Notes: generated from the sequence alone by a model not told the origin. A DNA stretch of 64,000 bases from Ephemerocybe angulata (GCA_013368325.1 JAACJK010000061.1:124001-188000), one strand, 5' to 3'; counted from the first letter of the stretch, positions 46,330-58,735 are shown. Numbers and translations: made by a program.

Positions 46330-48892
46330 CTACTTTCGATCGTCCATGTGCATTACCCTGAACATCGTCACAATTTCCTGCTCCTCACTGCCCCTCAGGC
46401 CCCTTCCCCCTGGTGTATCCTCCCCATCTTCGCCGTACGTTGGCTTGCTCCTTCCAAAATCGATCAACCTGAAGCTCGTCTGGCGCCTACTCGGTGTCTT
46501 GGTCGCATTCTTCTGGCGTTCAAGGGGGTGCGCCGTGAGGGGCCCGGGCTGGTAGAGAATGTTGCGCGACGCAGCGGAATGGTGCACCCATCCCGCGTAG
46601 TGTAATCGGAAAAAGAGCGACGCGCACTGCTGCCTGTCGTCGATGGACATGGTGTCGATGATATCGCACATCGACTCCCCACAGCTCTCCATGAGAAGGA
46701 TGGGCGAACGGTAGTTATCGGGATCCTCAGCCCCGTCATCCTCGCTGGATGCGTTATCGTCAACTTCGATGTCACCCTTCTCGCTGCCATCCCCCTCGAC
46801 ACCTCCTTCCGGGTCCTTCGAAGGATCCTCCCCATCTACATTCGTCGCAGACTCGTTTCCAGGCAACCCTTCCTCCCCCTCCTTCGCGTCTCCACTGACT
46901 TCCTGCTGTGTCTCCTCCACATCAGCTTTGAATTGCCCAAGTTCTCGATCCCACTCCCTCACCCTCTCTTTCCCATCACTGCCTTCGACAGGCACATAAT
47001 ACCCATAAAACATGGGAACGAGTGCTCCAACCGGAGTTGGATCGTGAAGGGGAGGTGTGATGTTATATCCGTTCCAATGCTCGTAGAAATGGCTCGGGAA
47101 GTTCTGATAGTTCCCCGCTTCCCTTTCGAGATGCATATCGCCCATGAGTGAGAGCTTCGCCACAATCGAGAGGCGCGCCGTCTTCTTGAGAGGTGGCTTC
47201 ACGGCGGGCTTCGAAGAGTCGGACTTCGCCTTGAGAACATGCGAACAGAAGCCACCGCGCGCGGCGCTCTGCCACTTCACTCCCGTGTCGACAACACGCA
47301 CAGGCCCGAGATACTTCCTCGTCACCTTGCGTGAAGGGGGGTCGACCTCGCACATGATTGGCTGGATCCCCAACTTGGTACCGATGTCTTCGCCCTCGTC
47401 ATCGAAGACGCAGATTGTGTGGCCCTCGTCCTCCTCAACCTGCTCCACGACCCTCCCACTCAGCTTATTCCACTTCTCGCTACGTTTCTCGCCGTCCTTC
47501 CCATCTTCAGCTTCAAGAATCGCCATCCCTGCCTCCCGGACACACGTCTTGCAGAGGATGGGATCGACGATGAGGTCAGCGGGAACCTCCCACTCAGCGT
47601 TGTACACGACGCTGTGGTTGCCAATACCCGCCCGTCCGCTGGGCCGAAGGTACAGATGCGCCTCCTCGATCTCCCCCGCCGAGTTGCCCTCGCTTCCGAG
47701 CTTCTCACCCTTCGGTGGCTTCGCCTCGTGCATGAACAGCGTTGCTGGCCTAGACTTCCCCGCCCTCGTCCCTCCCGCTATGAACATAACGCCGTTCTCA
47801 GGGCGCGTCTCTGCGGTTGGGTTCTTCAACCACTCCTCGAGGTGTCTCTGCTCGTTTCGCTTCTTCTTTTCGAGCTCCTTGAGCTCCGCCTCGAGATTCG
47901 CAGTGCCTACGTCGGTGAGCGAGAGAGCGTACGTGGAGACGAGATCTGGCTGGGCGGCCCATGAAGGATCTTCGCCCGACGAAAAATGGCGCGCTGTGAG
48001 AAGCTTGTGCGGATCGTGCACAAGGAGGCGCTTTGGGAGGAGGTGGAGTGGAATGCGATCCTGGAGTACAGGTGTAGGCAGGAGCTCCGAGGACGGCTGT
48101 AGAGAGAATGAGACTGGATACGAAAGCGCCATCGAATCACTCACAAGGCCCTTTCCGAACGGCAATTGTCCAACTTCAGAGTCGTCTTTTCCCATCTCCA
48201 CGATGGAGGACCTCCCAAGTTCAGCTTCCCTGAGAAGCGTCGATACAGGAAACGGCGTCTCGACGATCGGAGGCCTTTCCCGGCTGGCCCTCTTTCGCAT
48301 GCTCTTGTTCCCTTCCCACTGATCCTCGCCCGATTCTCGTCCATGTTTCTTCACCCATTCCAGCATCTTACTCCCGGTCGTCACACTGACGGAATAGGGG
48401 AAATTGGGGATCCTGCCCGTCCAGTAAAAGTCCCAAAGCGTCTCGCCCCACAGTTGTATGCCGTTCCCCGCCATCTTCCCCATCGCGCTATTCTCAGCCC
48501 TTAGGATCTCGCCGTCGGGGTGGCGAAGCCACGCGCCAAAGATCTTCCTGTGCTTTGTCGTCGGGGCCACCAGGCGTCTCTGCTTCTCAGCGTACCTGTC
48601 ACTGCGACTGGATGCAGAGGTTATGGAGGACGATACAGGAGTGTCATGAGAGGCCTGGTAGAGCACGAGCATGTCGAGGTACTCCTCCTGCGAGAGCACC
48701 GGGCGAGATGCAAAGTCGGCTTCCGTTTTCGCCGCCAGTTTCTTGAGAAATTCGACTTGGCGATCCGCCTCGCGCTGCATCTCCTCGTCGCTCCCCCATC
48801 GAAATGGCTTCTTCTCTTTGAGCGTGGTGAGTGGCGACTTTTGAGAGAAAAAACCAAGACGAACCTTTATCGCTTCTCTCGTTGCTTGGCAT
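46330..48892 (-). CDS. Kinase-like protein of a fungal family with altered catalytic loop
   Basis: Exon 1 (48892-48865, MPSNERSDK) joins exon 2 (48815-46330) in phase. A 48-nt splice-like segment inside exon 2 (48144-48097) is stop-free and a multiple of three, so the product is 821 or 837 residues. The C-terminal half resembles a protein kinase fold: a glycine-rich SGRAGIGNHSVVYNAEW, a SHVLKAKSD/IVAKLSL region, an acidic low-complexity insert near residue 700, then VHHSAASRNILYQPGPLT where HRDxxxxN is expected, and FRLIDFGRSKP for the DFG motif. The catalytic aspartate is replaced by serine while the asparagine and DFG remain. I recall agaricomycete proteins sharing RNILVQPGPL and RIIDFGR, which suggests the change is family-wide. 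No other domain is evident in the first 350 residues. Whether it phosphorylates anything is open. Confidence 0.8.
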
Positions 48893-49911
48893 CGTTCAAG
48901 TACGGCGAGCAGCACTACTTTGTGTGGATGATGGTGGTGGTCGAACAGAAGAAGCTAGATTAACAAAGAAGGGGCAATCGTTGAACTCGCGCCTATAAAA
49001 ACGCGTGACGAAGACCACGCGTTTGTGACTTCCATCACGCTATTGTCCCCTATTTGAGCGAAACGTCGAGTCAAAGGCTTAAATTGGGTGGCATGGTGTC
49101 CTGAAGGTGAACAAGAAGCCTATACACGAGGTAGAGATCAAGAATAGTGCATACCTATTGCGGTATTATGACTCCTAAGAAACTTAGCTTCGGATCGAAC
49201 CTTCTCCCGCAAGGCACACCTTGGGCGCTTAATTGCCATCACGAGCCATTTCTCAATTTGTTTCGCCATTTCGGTAGATGGGTCTGGTGAGACAGGGAGC
49301 TACTGCATTATCCTTTAATCTTGATAAGCGTCGTAAAGAAAAAGGACATGATTCTAAACAGGATACTCAACTCCGAACAAATGAGCCACCCCGAGACCAG
49401 CACTCGGAACCGAAGAACGCGCAGTAAACGTTCTTAAGTTGCACTCATATTGAAGATCGAAAAAGAACTCTTTTTACGGTGGGTTGCACCCACGCAACAC
49501 CGCGACCGTAAGCGGTAAGGTTCCTCCTGGCCTGTAAATCCCCTACCAGACACAGAACGTCAGAGTATTGGAGAGAAGGTCCATCGCACCCACGCATTGA
49601 GCCATCCTGAAACATGTCGCTAGATCGTTGGCGGCAAAGCCTCACTTTCGAGCCCATCAACGACAGCAAGCAAACGCGCTCGACTGATCAACAGGCGGGC
49701 GCCTATTTCGCTTGATCAATAGCGACACAACTACGGAAAGGCCACACCATCGCCTCACACCGCCAGACAGTCGGCTCCTGTTCAGCTTTATTTTAGCTGA
49801 TAATCTAACGATGGTTCGAGAACTATATTACAATCGTTTCCTTTCTGCCCTCAATATCTAACCCCTTCACGTTCTTCATTTTCGCGCATTGTTTCAAAAC
49901 CACACCAACGT
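48893..49911. other. Intergenic, no gene seen
   Basis: About 1 kb between the kinase-like gene start and the isomerase 3' end. Frames are short. GGTTGCACCCACGCAAC near 49485 is a weak stem. Confidence 0.5.
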
Positions 49912-52062
<2,151 letters not shown>

Positions 52063-53150
52063 TGTGAAAGTATCGGCGTTGGCGGTGTGTTTTGGGGGAA
52101 GAGGGGGATATACCTGGTTCCAGGATCGACGACACCCCAGCGAGTTTATCAGGCTGAAGTCGGGCTCAGACTGGGAGTGATGTAATCGATCCCCGCACGT
52201 GCCTAGGCGGACCGGAGTGGAACGAGCGGGGATACCCCGGCATAAGCGGCCTTATTTGATACACTGCGTAGCGCCAACGAGTGGCGAAGCCCGCTACTTC
52301 TGTCTCTCAGTGTGAGGTGAGTTTATACATGGCATGAACTGATTCAATGATTGCTCTTTCTAGTGGGATGGGGTCTACAATACAGAAGTCGAAGTCGTCG
52401 TAATTAGAAATCGCAGTCGGTGCAACTGAGATATGTGTTTATTCCTAGTAAAGCGCACGGGAGAGCACCTGTCTGTAATTAGTAGGTTGTTTGGGATGGT
52501 GCAAGAGGAAGACCCAACTGACTGTAGTGCGAGGGATCTCTGGCGATGGAGCGGTGTTATTGGATACTGTTGGTCGGGGTGAATCTTGAGGAGATGGTGA
52601 CGGGGGAGGGCCCTTTATGATTTCCTCTAAAGGCCGAGGTGGCTGGCAGGTTCCTGATTTCGTGCGGCAGCGTGGGACCTTTAGTTTGACCCGGTTACTC
52701 GTGTCTGATCGGATAGTCGTCGCTCCCATTGATTTTCCCCACCCGCCCTCTTCTCGTGTTCGTCCTTTCCTTCGCAACCCTGCAGGATAGCCTGGTTCTG
52801 CGTCGGCGGGTGCCCCACTTTCCCTACTGCCTGCTCTCGCAGCACTTCTAGCCAGGCGTCGTGCCCGGTCATCGCTTCTCCTCCTCGGGATGCTCTTCCT
52901 TTTTCATTTACGTCGACTTTCGCTGCGACGTGGCGAAGAACCTCCTCGGTTTCAAATGCACCTTGACGTGTCCAACGCGCGCTGATCCCAGAGTCGACCA
53001 TGCCCACGAAAGGGAGATGAAGAGGACGACTGGATCCGTCGTGCTGAATACTTTATTTGTTGGATGCTGACTGCCGCTTTGCACCTCCCGCATTCCTCGT
53101 CACTACCACAATCTCTTCCCTTCCACTACCATCCTCCCTCGTCGTCGTCG
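52063..53150. other. Intergenic region between the isomerase gene and the Helitron
   Basis: It contains the isomerase promoter. Frames on both strands near 52.4-53.0 kb lack recognisable domains, although some could be 5' exons of the plus-strand gene fragment next to the Helitron. Confidence 0.4.
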
Positions 53151-53160
53151 TCGTCAATCG

Positions 53161-53391
53161 CAGGGCGCAGGATTCGCAGGTGAGCTCCGTCATCGTCGAG
53201 CTCGCGTCAAAGTTGATGGACATCCTTTTGTTTTGCAGGAACAGGTGCCGAATATGCTCCTCACCCTTGAAAACGGCGTGTCTGCTGCCGCTGAGCCCAG
53301 CGTGCAAAACCCGCAGGTAAGGGAGTTGCACGTCGTCGAGCTCATTAGTGCGACTGCGTCGACCCATTGGTAGGTCGTGGTTGGCCAAGAA
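53161..53391 (+). pseudogene. Candidate spliced gene fragment apparently interrupted by the Helitron
   Basis: Three exon-like pieces on the plus strand have good splice signals: an acceptor at TCAATCGCAG (ending near 53162), CAG then GTGAGC near 53181, TTTTGTTTTGCAG ending near 53238, CCGCAG then GTAAGG near 53317, and TTGGTAG ending near 53372. The middle exon reads EQVPNMLLTLENGVSAAAEP in the phase set by its neighbours, and the last continues VVVGQE up to the proposed Helitron end at 53392. No domain is recognisable and upstream exons are not identified. The opposite strand is also open here, so this is tentative. Confidence 0.35.
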
Positions 53392-53395
53392 CCAG

Positions 53396-53418
53396 CCGAG
53401 ATCGGACTCCGACCTCGG
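53396..53418 (-). terminator. Candidate Helitron 3' terminal hairpin
   Basis: CCGAGGTCGGA and TCCGATCTCGG (minus strand) form an 11-bp stem with one G-T-type mismatch and a single-base centre. It lies about 55 nt past the helicase stop and is followed at once by CTGG (53395-53392) and T. Helitrons end with a short hairpin just before CTRR and insert between A and T. The spacing is tighter than usual. Confidence 0.45.
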
Positions 53419-53473
53419 TTACAGAGGCACGTAGTCTGTGCCATACGTGGGTTCATATCTTCCTTTCTTTACT

Positions 53474-55267
53474 CTAGTTCTGTGACAGTTTTATCTTTCG
53501 TCGTTTCGGGGCTGGTTGGTCGTCATCGGTGTGGGAGTCAGGGGGTCGTTTCACATGCGAATTGGATAGCTGGCTCGGCGACGGCGGTAGAATGGGATAT
53601 TGTTCTAACGTTGTTAATTTGACCTTCCGACGGGCGGGTCTTTGCTCAGAGGGTCCTTCTTGTGGTCCTGGATGATTTGTCTCTTGAATGTTCAGTACTC
53701 TTTGGGCGAATGGCTGATATATGTCTGTAGTTCGATCAGGACCTGGGATATACCCGGGGATGTGGAGATCTGTTGTGCTTTCTTCAGGGGCGGGGGATGG
53801 TGCATGCGCATGAGAAAGAGTGGAGTGTTTTGGAAGCTGTGCCTGACGATGGTATTCGGCACGAACATCGCGAGGGGGACTACGTTTAAGGTTATTCCAA
53901 TCGAATCTTCTGAGAATAAACAGCTGATCGAATGTTCGCACTCTAGAGAGCATTACATATGCCTCTGCAGTTGTGCGCGTATTCTTTAGGTCTACAATGA
54001 CGCGGTCCAATGTCCGACTCTGTGCCTTATGGACAGTCATAGCGAACGCGGGAACTATAGCGACTTGGGATCGAGTGAAGTGGAGGTCTTGTCCTCCATA
54101 AAAGCTTTTGACTGTTGCTTGTGATCGTTCTTGCAACACTTGAAATTCTTGTGGTTGAAGTCCAGGTATAGGATCCCCTTTCATATCTTCAGTTCGTATT
54201 ATGACGGATTTCAGTATTCGTTGCTGATCGTCGTCGAGGCTATATTTTAGGGATTGCAAAGTACCGATAACACCGTTTACTACACCGGCGGCGATGTCAA
54301 AGTTCTGAACTAGCATCATAGGCATACCAATAACAAGCGCCATTTTACCGAGTTTATATTGAGTTGAACTTCCAGATACCATGTTCAGGCGATCCTTAAG
54401 CGCTCCAGGACCGATGACAGTTTTGTGGACGACATCAACAGAATGGTACCAGTGCAATTCTCGGCCTGTCTTTTCGGCGAAGGATTCAGTGGCATGAGTG
54501 TTGATTTCGTCTTTGGTGCTATTCGTGTTGACTAGGATCGGTGTAGTGAAGCCGTCGGGACGATCGAGGACATCAACCTCGCACAGTACACGGCTGTTTA
54601 AGGCAGCATAGTCTTCAATTGTTGTCGAACCAGTCCGCACACGGTGTAAGAGATCAACAAAAGCATTCGCATCATTACCTCGTTGGTGCATGGTTTCAGT
54701 GAGAGTGACCGCGACATCGATAGTATACCATAGAAGTTTCCCAAATATCTTTGTCTGGCCCTGGGTAGTGCCTTCACTGTTCGGTTGTAGCCGTTGATAT
54801 AAAGCACGATCTCCAATGGGCGGAAGCTGCATGAAGTCACCTGCGAATATAATGTTAATGTTCCCAAATGGCTCACTTGTTTCTTTCGCAATACACAATG
54901 CCTCGCTAATCTGTGTCAATAGACGGCAGCCTATCATCGAAAATTCATCAATGATCAGGTAGTCCACGCAACTCCACATCGCAATTAAGTCTCGTCGGGC
55001 ACTGGAGTTCTCTTTTGGGACACCATTTGAGAGACAGAGGGCAGTATGTAAAGTCATGCCATCAACATTGTTTGCAGCGACTCCAGTGTATGCACAGACG
55101 GTCATGTTGTAACTCTTATTTAGCAGGGTAAATAGAGCCGAAATGGCAGCAATAACGGTGGACTTCCCTGTCCCAGCTGCTCCAGCGAGGAGCATCTTTA
55201 AAGATGGAGCAGGAATGTGGCATACAGAGCGTCTGACTTGTAGAAACACATTCTCGAATGCAGTTAA
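53474..55267 (-). CDS. Helitron RepHel, C-terminal Pif1-like helicase half (5' part separated by insertion)
   Basis: SF1B DNA helicase of the rolling-circle transposase; unwinds DNA during transposition. It resumes at QLTAFENVF immediately after the inserted element. Motifs in order: LLAGAAGTGKSTV (Walker A), YTGVAANNVDGMTLH, LIIDEFSMIG (Walker B), IFAGDFMQLPPIG, a helicase 2B-type region (MALVIGMPMMLVQN), VPAFAMTVHKAQSRTLDRVI and AYVMLSRVR. A proline-rich tail ends with a nuclear-localisation-like PAPKRRKIKLSQN. Frame continues upstream into retroelement sequence only by chance; the natural N-terminal neighbour is the Rep half at 59942 and beyond. Confidence 0.92.
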   Translation of the reverse strand, partial: LTAFENVFLQVRRSVCHIPAPSLKMLLAGAAGTGKSTVIAAISALFTLLNKSYNMTVCAYTGVAANNVDGMTLHTALCLSNGVPKENSSARRDLIAMWSCVDYLIIDEFSMIGCRLLTQISEALCIAKETSEPFGNINIIFAGDFMQLPPIGDRALYQRLQPNSEGTTQGQTKIFGKLLWYTIDVAVTLTETMHQRGNDANAFVDLLHRVRTGSTTIEDYAALNSRVLCEVDVLDRPDGFTTPILVNTNSTKDEINTHATESFAEKTGRELHWYHSVDVVHKTVIGPGALKDRLNMVSGSSTQYKLGKMALVIGMPMMLVQNFDIAAGVVNGVIGTLQSLKYSLDDDQQRILKSVIIRTEDMKGDPIPGLQPQEFQVLQERSQATVKSFYGGQDLHFTRSQVAIVPAFAMTVHKAQSRTLDRVIVDLKNTRTTAEAYVMLSRVRTFDQLFILRRFDWNNLKRSPPRDVRAEYHRQAQLPKHSTLSHAHAPSPAPEESTTDLHIPGYIPGPDRTTDIYQPFAQRVLNIQETNHPGPQEGPSEQRPARRKVKLTTLEQYPILPPSPSQLSNSHVKRPPDSHTDDDQPAPKRRKIKLSQN

Positions 55268-55399
55268 TTGAGGTTTAAAGCAAGGTTTATACTTGGTCAA
55301 CGGAACCGGCGAGAAGCGCAGAGGAGTGGATCGGCGGCAGTCACGAGATCCCTGCCATGGGAGCGGGATCCCTAATCGAGCGGCGGCCTTCTGTCTTGG

Positions 55400-58300
55400 A
55401 TGACGAACGCAGCGCCGTGTAAGTCTCCTAATCTCCTTCATTCGATCCACGATGACCACGCTACTCGGTTGTTAAATTTCGTTACTATTTCTTCAAATCA
55501 ACAAGTCTCATCTACACACAACCGAACATGGGTGGAAATGGCGAATCATCGCACCCTTTCACCATCCCCAGAGTTGGACGTGAGACGCATGTCTCAGCCC
55601 GACCAGGATCGTCAAACACCCGACCTATTGTCCCGAATCCAAATAACAACCCCCACGCCGTCCCTGTTGGGGCGTGTGGGCCCCAGACTGCCGTCGTCGA
55701 CATCGAGTTTGCAGTCAAGAACTACGGAGAGGGACGAGTATCCCGGGGAAAGACTCTCGAGCTCATCACACGTGCACTGGCTTTCACCGGGGACCGAAGA
55801 GAAGATGAAACGAAAGAGCGAGCGTTTGCCGACTATGTCGAACAGCTCGACGAACTCGACAATGCAGTTAAACGAGATGCGGAATGCCCAGACCATGGAT
55901 TACGAGCAAACACCAGGGAGTCAAGCACGGCTACCTCTGGAATATCGCACTCCCGCATCCGATCCGAAGGACCAAGTGTCAACAACTTGGGAAGAAAGGG
56001 AAAGCGACGAAGGAAGGAGGATTCAAGTGAGGAAGAGGAGTATGGACATAGAGGAGCAAGGGGAGAAAGATTGGACGAAGAAGATGAAGATGGATATGGC
56101 GAGTCAGAGGATGATGAACCAAAGCGAAAACTCAAGTCATCGGACATGCCCTGGTATCATCGCGAACAGGAAGCGAATCTTCGACGACCGAGCTGTGCAG
56201 AATCCCAGCGGCTCATCGAGTTATACGCCAAGGATCCCAAGAAAGTCAAACGATGGATCACCACCTCGCAAACTGCCCCGACTGGAATCCCAGAATCCGA
56301 ATGGGACAACATCATCCAAGGCCGCCCCGTCAACCTCGAACATGTCTACGGTACTCACCACAACCAGGTCACTGCTCGAAAAAACCTCGCAAACTTTGGA
56401 GGCGGCAAAATCGACCTTGGAGTGGCAGTCCAAACGAGAAAGGTTAGCACGCACGGGGACTGGACCATCGCTTGGGGAAAGGCATCCCAAGCCATCACCT
56501 TCGCCTTCGAACACCGGCGACAAGAGTTGGCGGACTACGCGGAGTTCATGCAAGGAGAATTCGGAGCACGGCACCCCGCATTCCACGACCGAGTTATCGG
56601 CTTCGACATCGCCATCCGCAACGAAGTCTGTGGAGGCACAGCAATACTGCTTACCGACTTTGAGCGGTTCCAACGTCACCGAACCGCCATCCTCGCTGCC
56701 GACGGTATCTTCGCCCCCTCCCTCGACAGGTATGCGCTCGGGAAAGGAGGTGGATCGACCAAAACACGTTCAAATGAAACCTGCATGCGCTTCAACACGA
56801 AAGACGGATGTCCGAACGGGAGAAGTTGCAAGTACCGACATGTGTGCCGAAAGTGTGGAGAGGGAGGACATGCAGCGACGGTATGCGGCGTCGAGAAATG
56901 AGGTAGAGAGAGGGATGTATCCCAAATATCGCCGCTACAACCTGTGGGACGAAAACGTGTCAAGCTTACCCAACACCGCTGATTGGACAGTGACGGCGCC
57001 TCCTATCCCTTCCGTCCCTTCGTCAGAACTTACCAATCGTTTATATGCCCGCACATTATCAGAACATCCGGAGTTGTTTGCAATCGTGACCCCTATCAAC
57101 GTCGACAAATTCGAGGCTTTACTCGAGTCACATCCCAACCGATTACTTGTGCAGTCGGTTGTGAATGGTCTGCGTACGGGATTCTGGCCGTATGCTAATA
57201 CTAACTTACCTGGATATCCCTCGACCAACGATGCCCACATTGCGAGTACCTCAGACCCACGAGAGCAGGCCTTCCTCAAGGACCAATTCCAGACGGAAAT
57301 CGACAAAGGACGGTACTCACCGGCATTCGGAAACGAGCTGTTTGATGGAATGTACAGCAGCCCTAACTATGCTGTCCCAAAACCAGGAACGGACAAATTC
57401 CGAATGATAACTGACCAGAGTGCAGGAAAATGGTCGTTGAACAGCATGATCGACCATGTAGCTGTGCGAGGCTTTCCTCTTGACAACATTCGACACCTAG
57501 CCACGCACCTTTTGTGGCTTCATTCACGTTTCCCTGGTACTCGGTTCATCTTATGGAAGTCGGACGTGTCCGAAGCCTATCGTCTCATCCCCATGCACCC
57601 TCTTTGGCAACTCAAGCAAATCAATACTCTCAATGGCCAGCACTATGTCGACCGAAACAATGCCTTTGGAGGGTGTGCATCCGGAGCCCTCTGGATCACA
57701 TTCATGTCATTGGTCACATGGATTGCGACCAATGTGAAGGAGCTACACAATGTTGTCGGAGCATACGTCGACGATGCTTTTGGTAGTGATGCCGAAGAAG
57801 ATCTGGTGTTTTATACACCATACGATAAAACCTTACCGAGAACGCAAGCTGCCCTGTTATCCCTTTGGGATGAATTGGGCATCCCCCACGCGGAAAAGAA
57901 GCAAATCCATGGAACCCCTCTCACAATTATCGGTTTGGATATAGATCCCAATGCTCTAACAGTCAATCTACCTACGGAAAGCAAAACCGCACTGCTCGAT
58001 GAACTAACCGTATGGTATGACAACCCGAAAAACCAACCGAAGAATCCTGGACACTTCAGCCTGCGTAGTTGGCAGGCACTCGCTGGATGGATCAACTGGG
58101 CTTTAAACGCCTATCCTCTATTACGCCCGTCCCTCAACAACATCTATCCAAAAATGAAAGGACGCCCAAGTCCTTTCTCCCAAATCTATATTAATAACGC
58201 CGTTCGCCACGACCTGCGTTGGGCCGCCGACAAGCTATCCTCATGGAACGGTGTCCAACTATTGGATTCCCGTATATGGAATGCAGACGAAGCCGACGTG

Positions 58301-58735
58301 GTTGTCTTTTGCGACGCCTGCCTACACGGAATGGGATTTTGGTTTCCCCAAACGGATGACGGCTTCTACGCGCAGGTACCATCCAATATACCCCCAAACC
58401 TAATCTTCTATCCTGAGGCATTGTGCGTCGTAAGTGCCATCGACATGATGTGCAACCTTACGTCCAAGCGACGGCTCCTCATCTACACCGACAACCAAAA
58501 CACGGTTGACATTTTCGCCACTCTACGCTGCCTACCGGATTATAATCCATTCTTAACGTATGCCGTAGACCGTCTTGCTCCAAGTGCTCAAGACTTTCGA
58601 GTCCTACATGTCCCGGGGGCTGACAATGTCGTCGCCGATGCTATTTCGAGATATCAGATCGGGCGGGCTTTAGATTCCCGACCAGGTCTCGACGTTCGTT
58701 TCTTTACACCCCCGAACATCTCATTCAAACTATAA
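55400..58735 (+). CDS. Reverse transcriptase-RNase H polyprotein (RT-RH) with long upstream open extension
   Basis: The enzymatic part starts around 56870 (MYPKYRRYNLWDENVSSLP). RT motifs: YAVPKPGTDKFRMITDQSAG, WKSDVSEAYRLIPMHP, NAFGGCASGALW and the catalytic YVDDAFG near residue 788. RNase H shows D/E/D/D positions in VVFCDACLHGMGFW, FYPEALCVV, IYTDNQNTVDIF and NVVADAIS. It copies element RNA into DNA. Upstream, the same frame stays open for about 490 codons to an ATG at 55400, overlapping the whole Gag-like frame; that part is basic, Ser/Pro/Arg-rich and lacks domains. The true start could be a reinitiation site after the Gag stop, a frameshift, or the early ATG. Confidence 0.9.
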   Translation: MTNAAPCKSPNLLHSIHDDHATRLLNFVTISSNQQVSSTHNRTWVEMANHRTLSPSPELDVRRMSQPDQDRQTPDLLSRIQITTPTPSLLGRVGPRLPSSTSSLQSRTTERDEYPGERLSSSSHVHWLSPGTEEKMKRKSERLPTMSNSSTNSTMQLNEMRNAQTMDYEQTPGSQARLPLEYRTPASDPKDQVSTTWEERESDEGRRIQVRKRSMDIEEQGEKDWTKKMKMDMASQRMMNQSENSSHRTCPGIIANRKRIFDDRAVQNPSGSSSYTPRIPRKSNDGSPPRKLPRLESQNPNGTTSSKAAPSTSNMSTVLTTTRSLLEKTSQTLEAAKSTLEWQSKRERLARTGTGPSLGERHPKPSPSPSNTGDKSWRTTRSSCKENSEHGTPHSTTELSASTSPSATKSVEAQQYCLPTLSGSNVTEPPSSLPTVSSPPPSTGMRSGKEVDRPKHVQMKPACASTRKTDVRTGEVASTDMCAESVEREDMQRRYAASRNEVERGMYPKYRRYNLWDENVSSLPNTADWTVTAPPIPSVPSSELTNRLYARTLSEHPELFAIVTPINVDKFEALLESHPNRLLVQSVVNGLRTGFWPYANTNLPGYPSTNDAHIASTSDPREQAFLKDQFQTEIDKGRYSPAFGNELFDGMYSSPNYAVPKPGTDKFRMITDQSAGKWSLNSMIDHVAVRGFPLDNIRHLATHLLWLHSRFPGTRFILWKSDVSEAYRLIPMHPLWQLKQINTLNGQHYVDRNNAFGGCASGALWITFMSLVTWIATNVKELHNVVGAYVDDAFGSDAEEDLVFYTPYDKTLPRTQAALLSLWDELGIPHAEKKQIHGTPLTIIGLDIDPNALTVNLPTESKTALLDELTVWYDNPKNQPKNPGHFSLRSWQALAGWINWALNAYPLLRPSLNNIYPKMKGRPSPFSQIYINNAVRHDLRWAADKLSSWNGVQLLDSRIWNADEADVVVFCDACLHGMGFWFPQTDDGFYAQVPSNIPPNLIFYPEALCVVSAIDMMCNLTSKRRLLIYTDNQNTVDIFATLRCLPDYNPFLTYAVDRLAPSAQDFRVLHVPGADNVVADAISRYQIGRALDSRPGLDVRFFTPPNISFKL
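55528..56901 (+). CDS. Gag-like protein with CCCH and CCHC zinc motifs
   Basis: A 457-residue ORF1 that probably packages element RNA. After a polar N-terminus (MGGNGESSHPFTIPR) and an acidic/basic stretch (EEEYGHRGARG, EDEDGYGESEDDEP) comes a helical region (EWDNIIQGRPVNLEHVYGTH, ITFAFEHRRQELADYAEFMQ). The end carries CMRFNTKDGCPNGRSCKYRH, a perfect C-x8-C-x5-C-x3-H finger, then CRKCGEGGHAATVC, a C-x2-C-x4-H-x4-C zinc knuckle. It stops at 56901, just before the reverse transcriptase region, and lies in a different frame from the 1111-residue frame that overlaps it along its full length. Confidence 0.85.
   Translation: MGGNGESSHPFTIPRVGRETHVSARPGSSNTRPIVPNPNNNPHAVPVGACGPQTAVVDIEFAVKNYGEGRVSRGKTLELITRALAFTGDRREDETKERAFADYVEQLDELDNAVKRDAECPDHGLRANTRESSTATSGISHSRIRSEGPSVNNLGRKGKRRRKEDSSEEEEYGHRGARGERLDEEDEDGYGESEDDEPKRKLKSSDMPWYHREQEANLRRPSCAESQRLIELYAKDPKKVKRWITTSQTAPTGIPESEWDNIIQGRPVNLEHVYGTHHNQVTARKNLANFGGGKIDLGVAVQTRKVSTHGDWTIAWGKASQAITFAFEHRRQELADYAEFMQGEFGARHPAFHDRVIGFDIAIRNEVCGGTAILLTDFERFQRHRTAILAADGIFAPSLDRYALGKGGGSTKTRSNETCMRFNTKDGCPNGRSCKYRHVCRKCGEGGHAATVCGVEK

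Noticed and set aside
47144..48322. Open plus-strand frame of 392 codons opposite the kinase-like gene
   Set aside because: Antisense shadow of conserved coding sequence; Ser/Pro/Arg-rich without domains.
53053..53388. Minus-strand frame opposite the candidate plus-strand exons
   Set aside because: Its frame has no ATG at the listed beginning, and the strong splice signals are on the other strand; not fully excluded.
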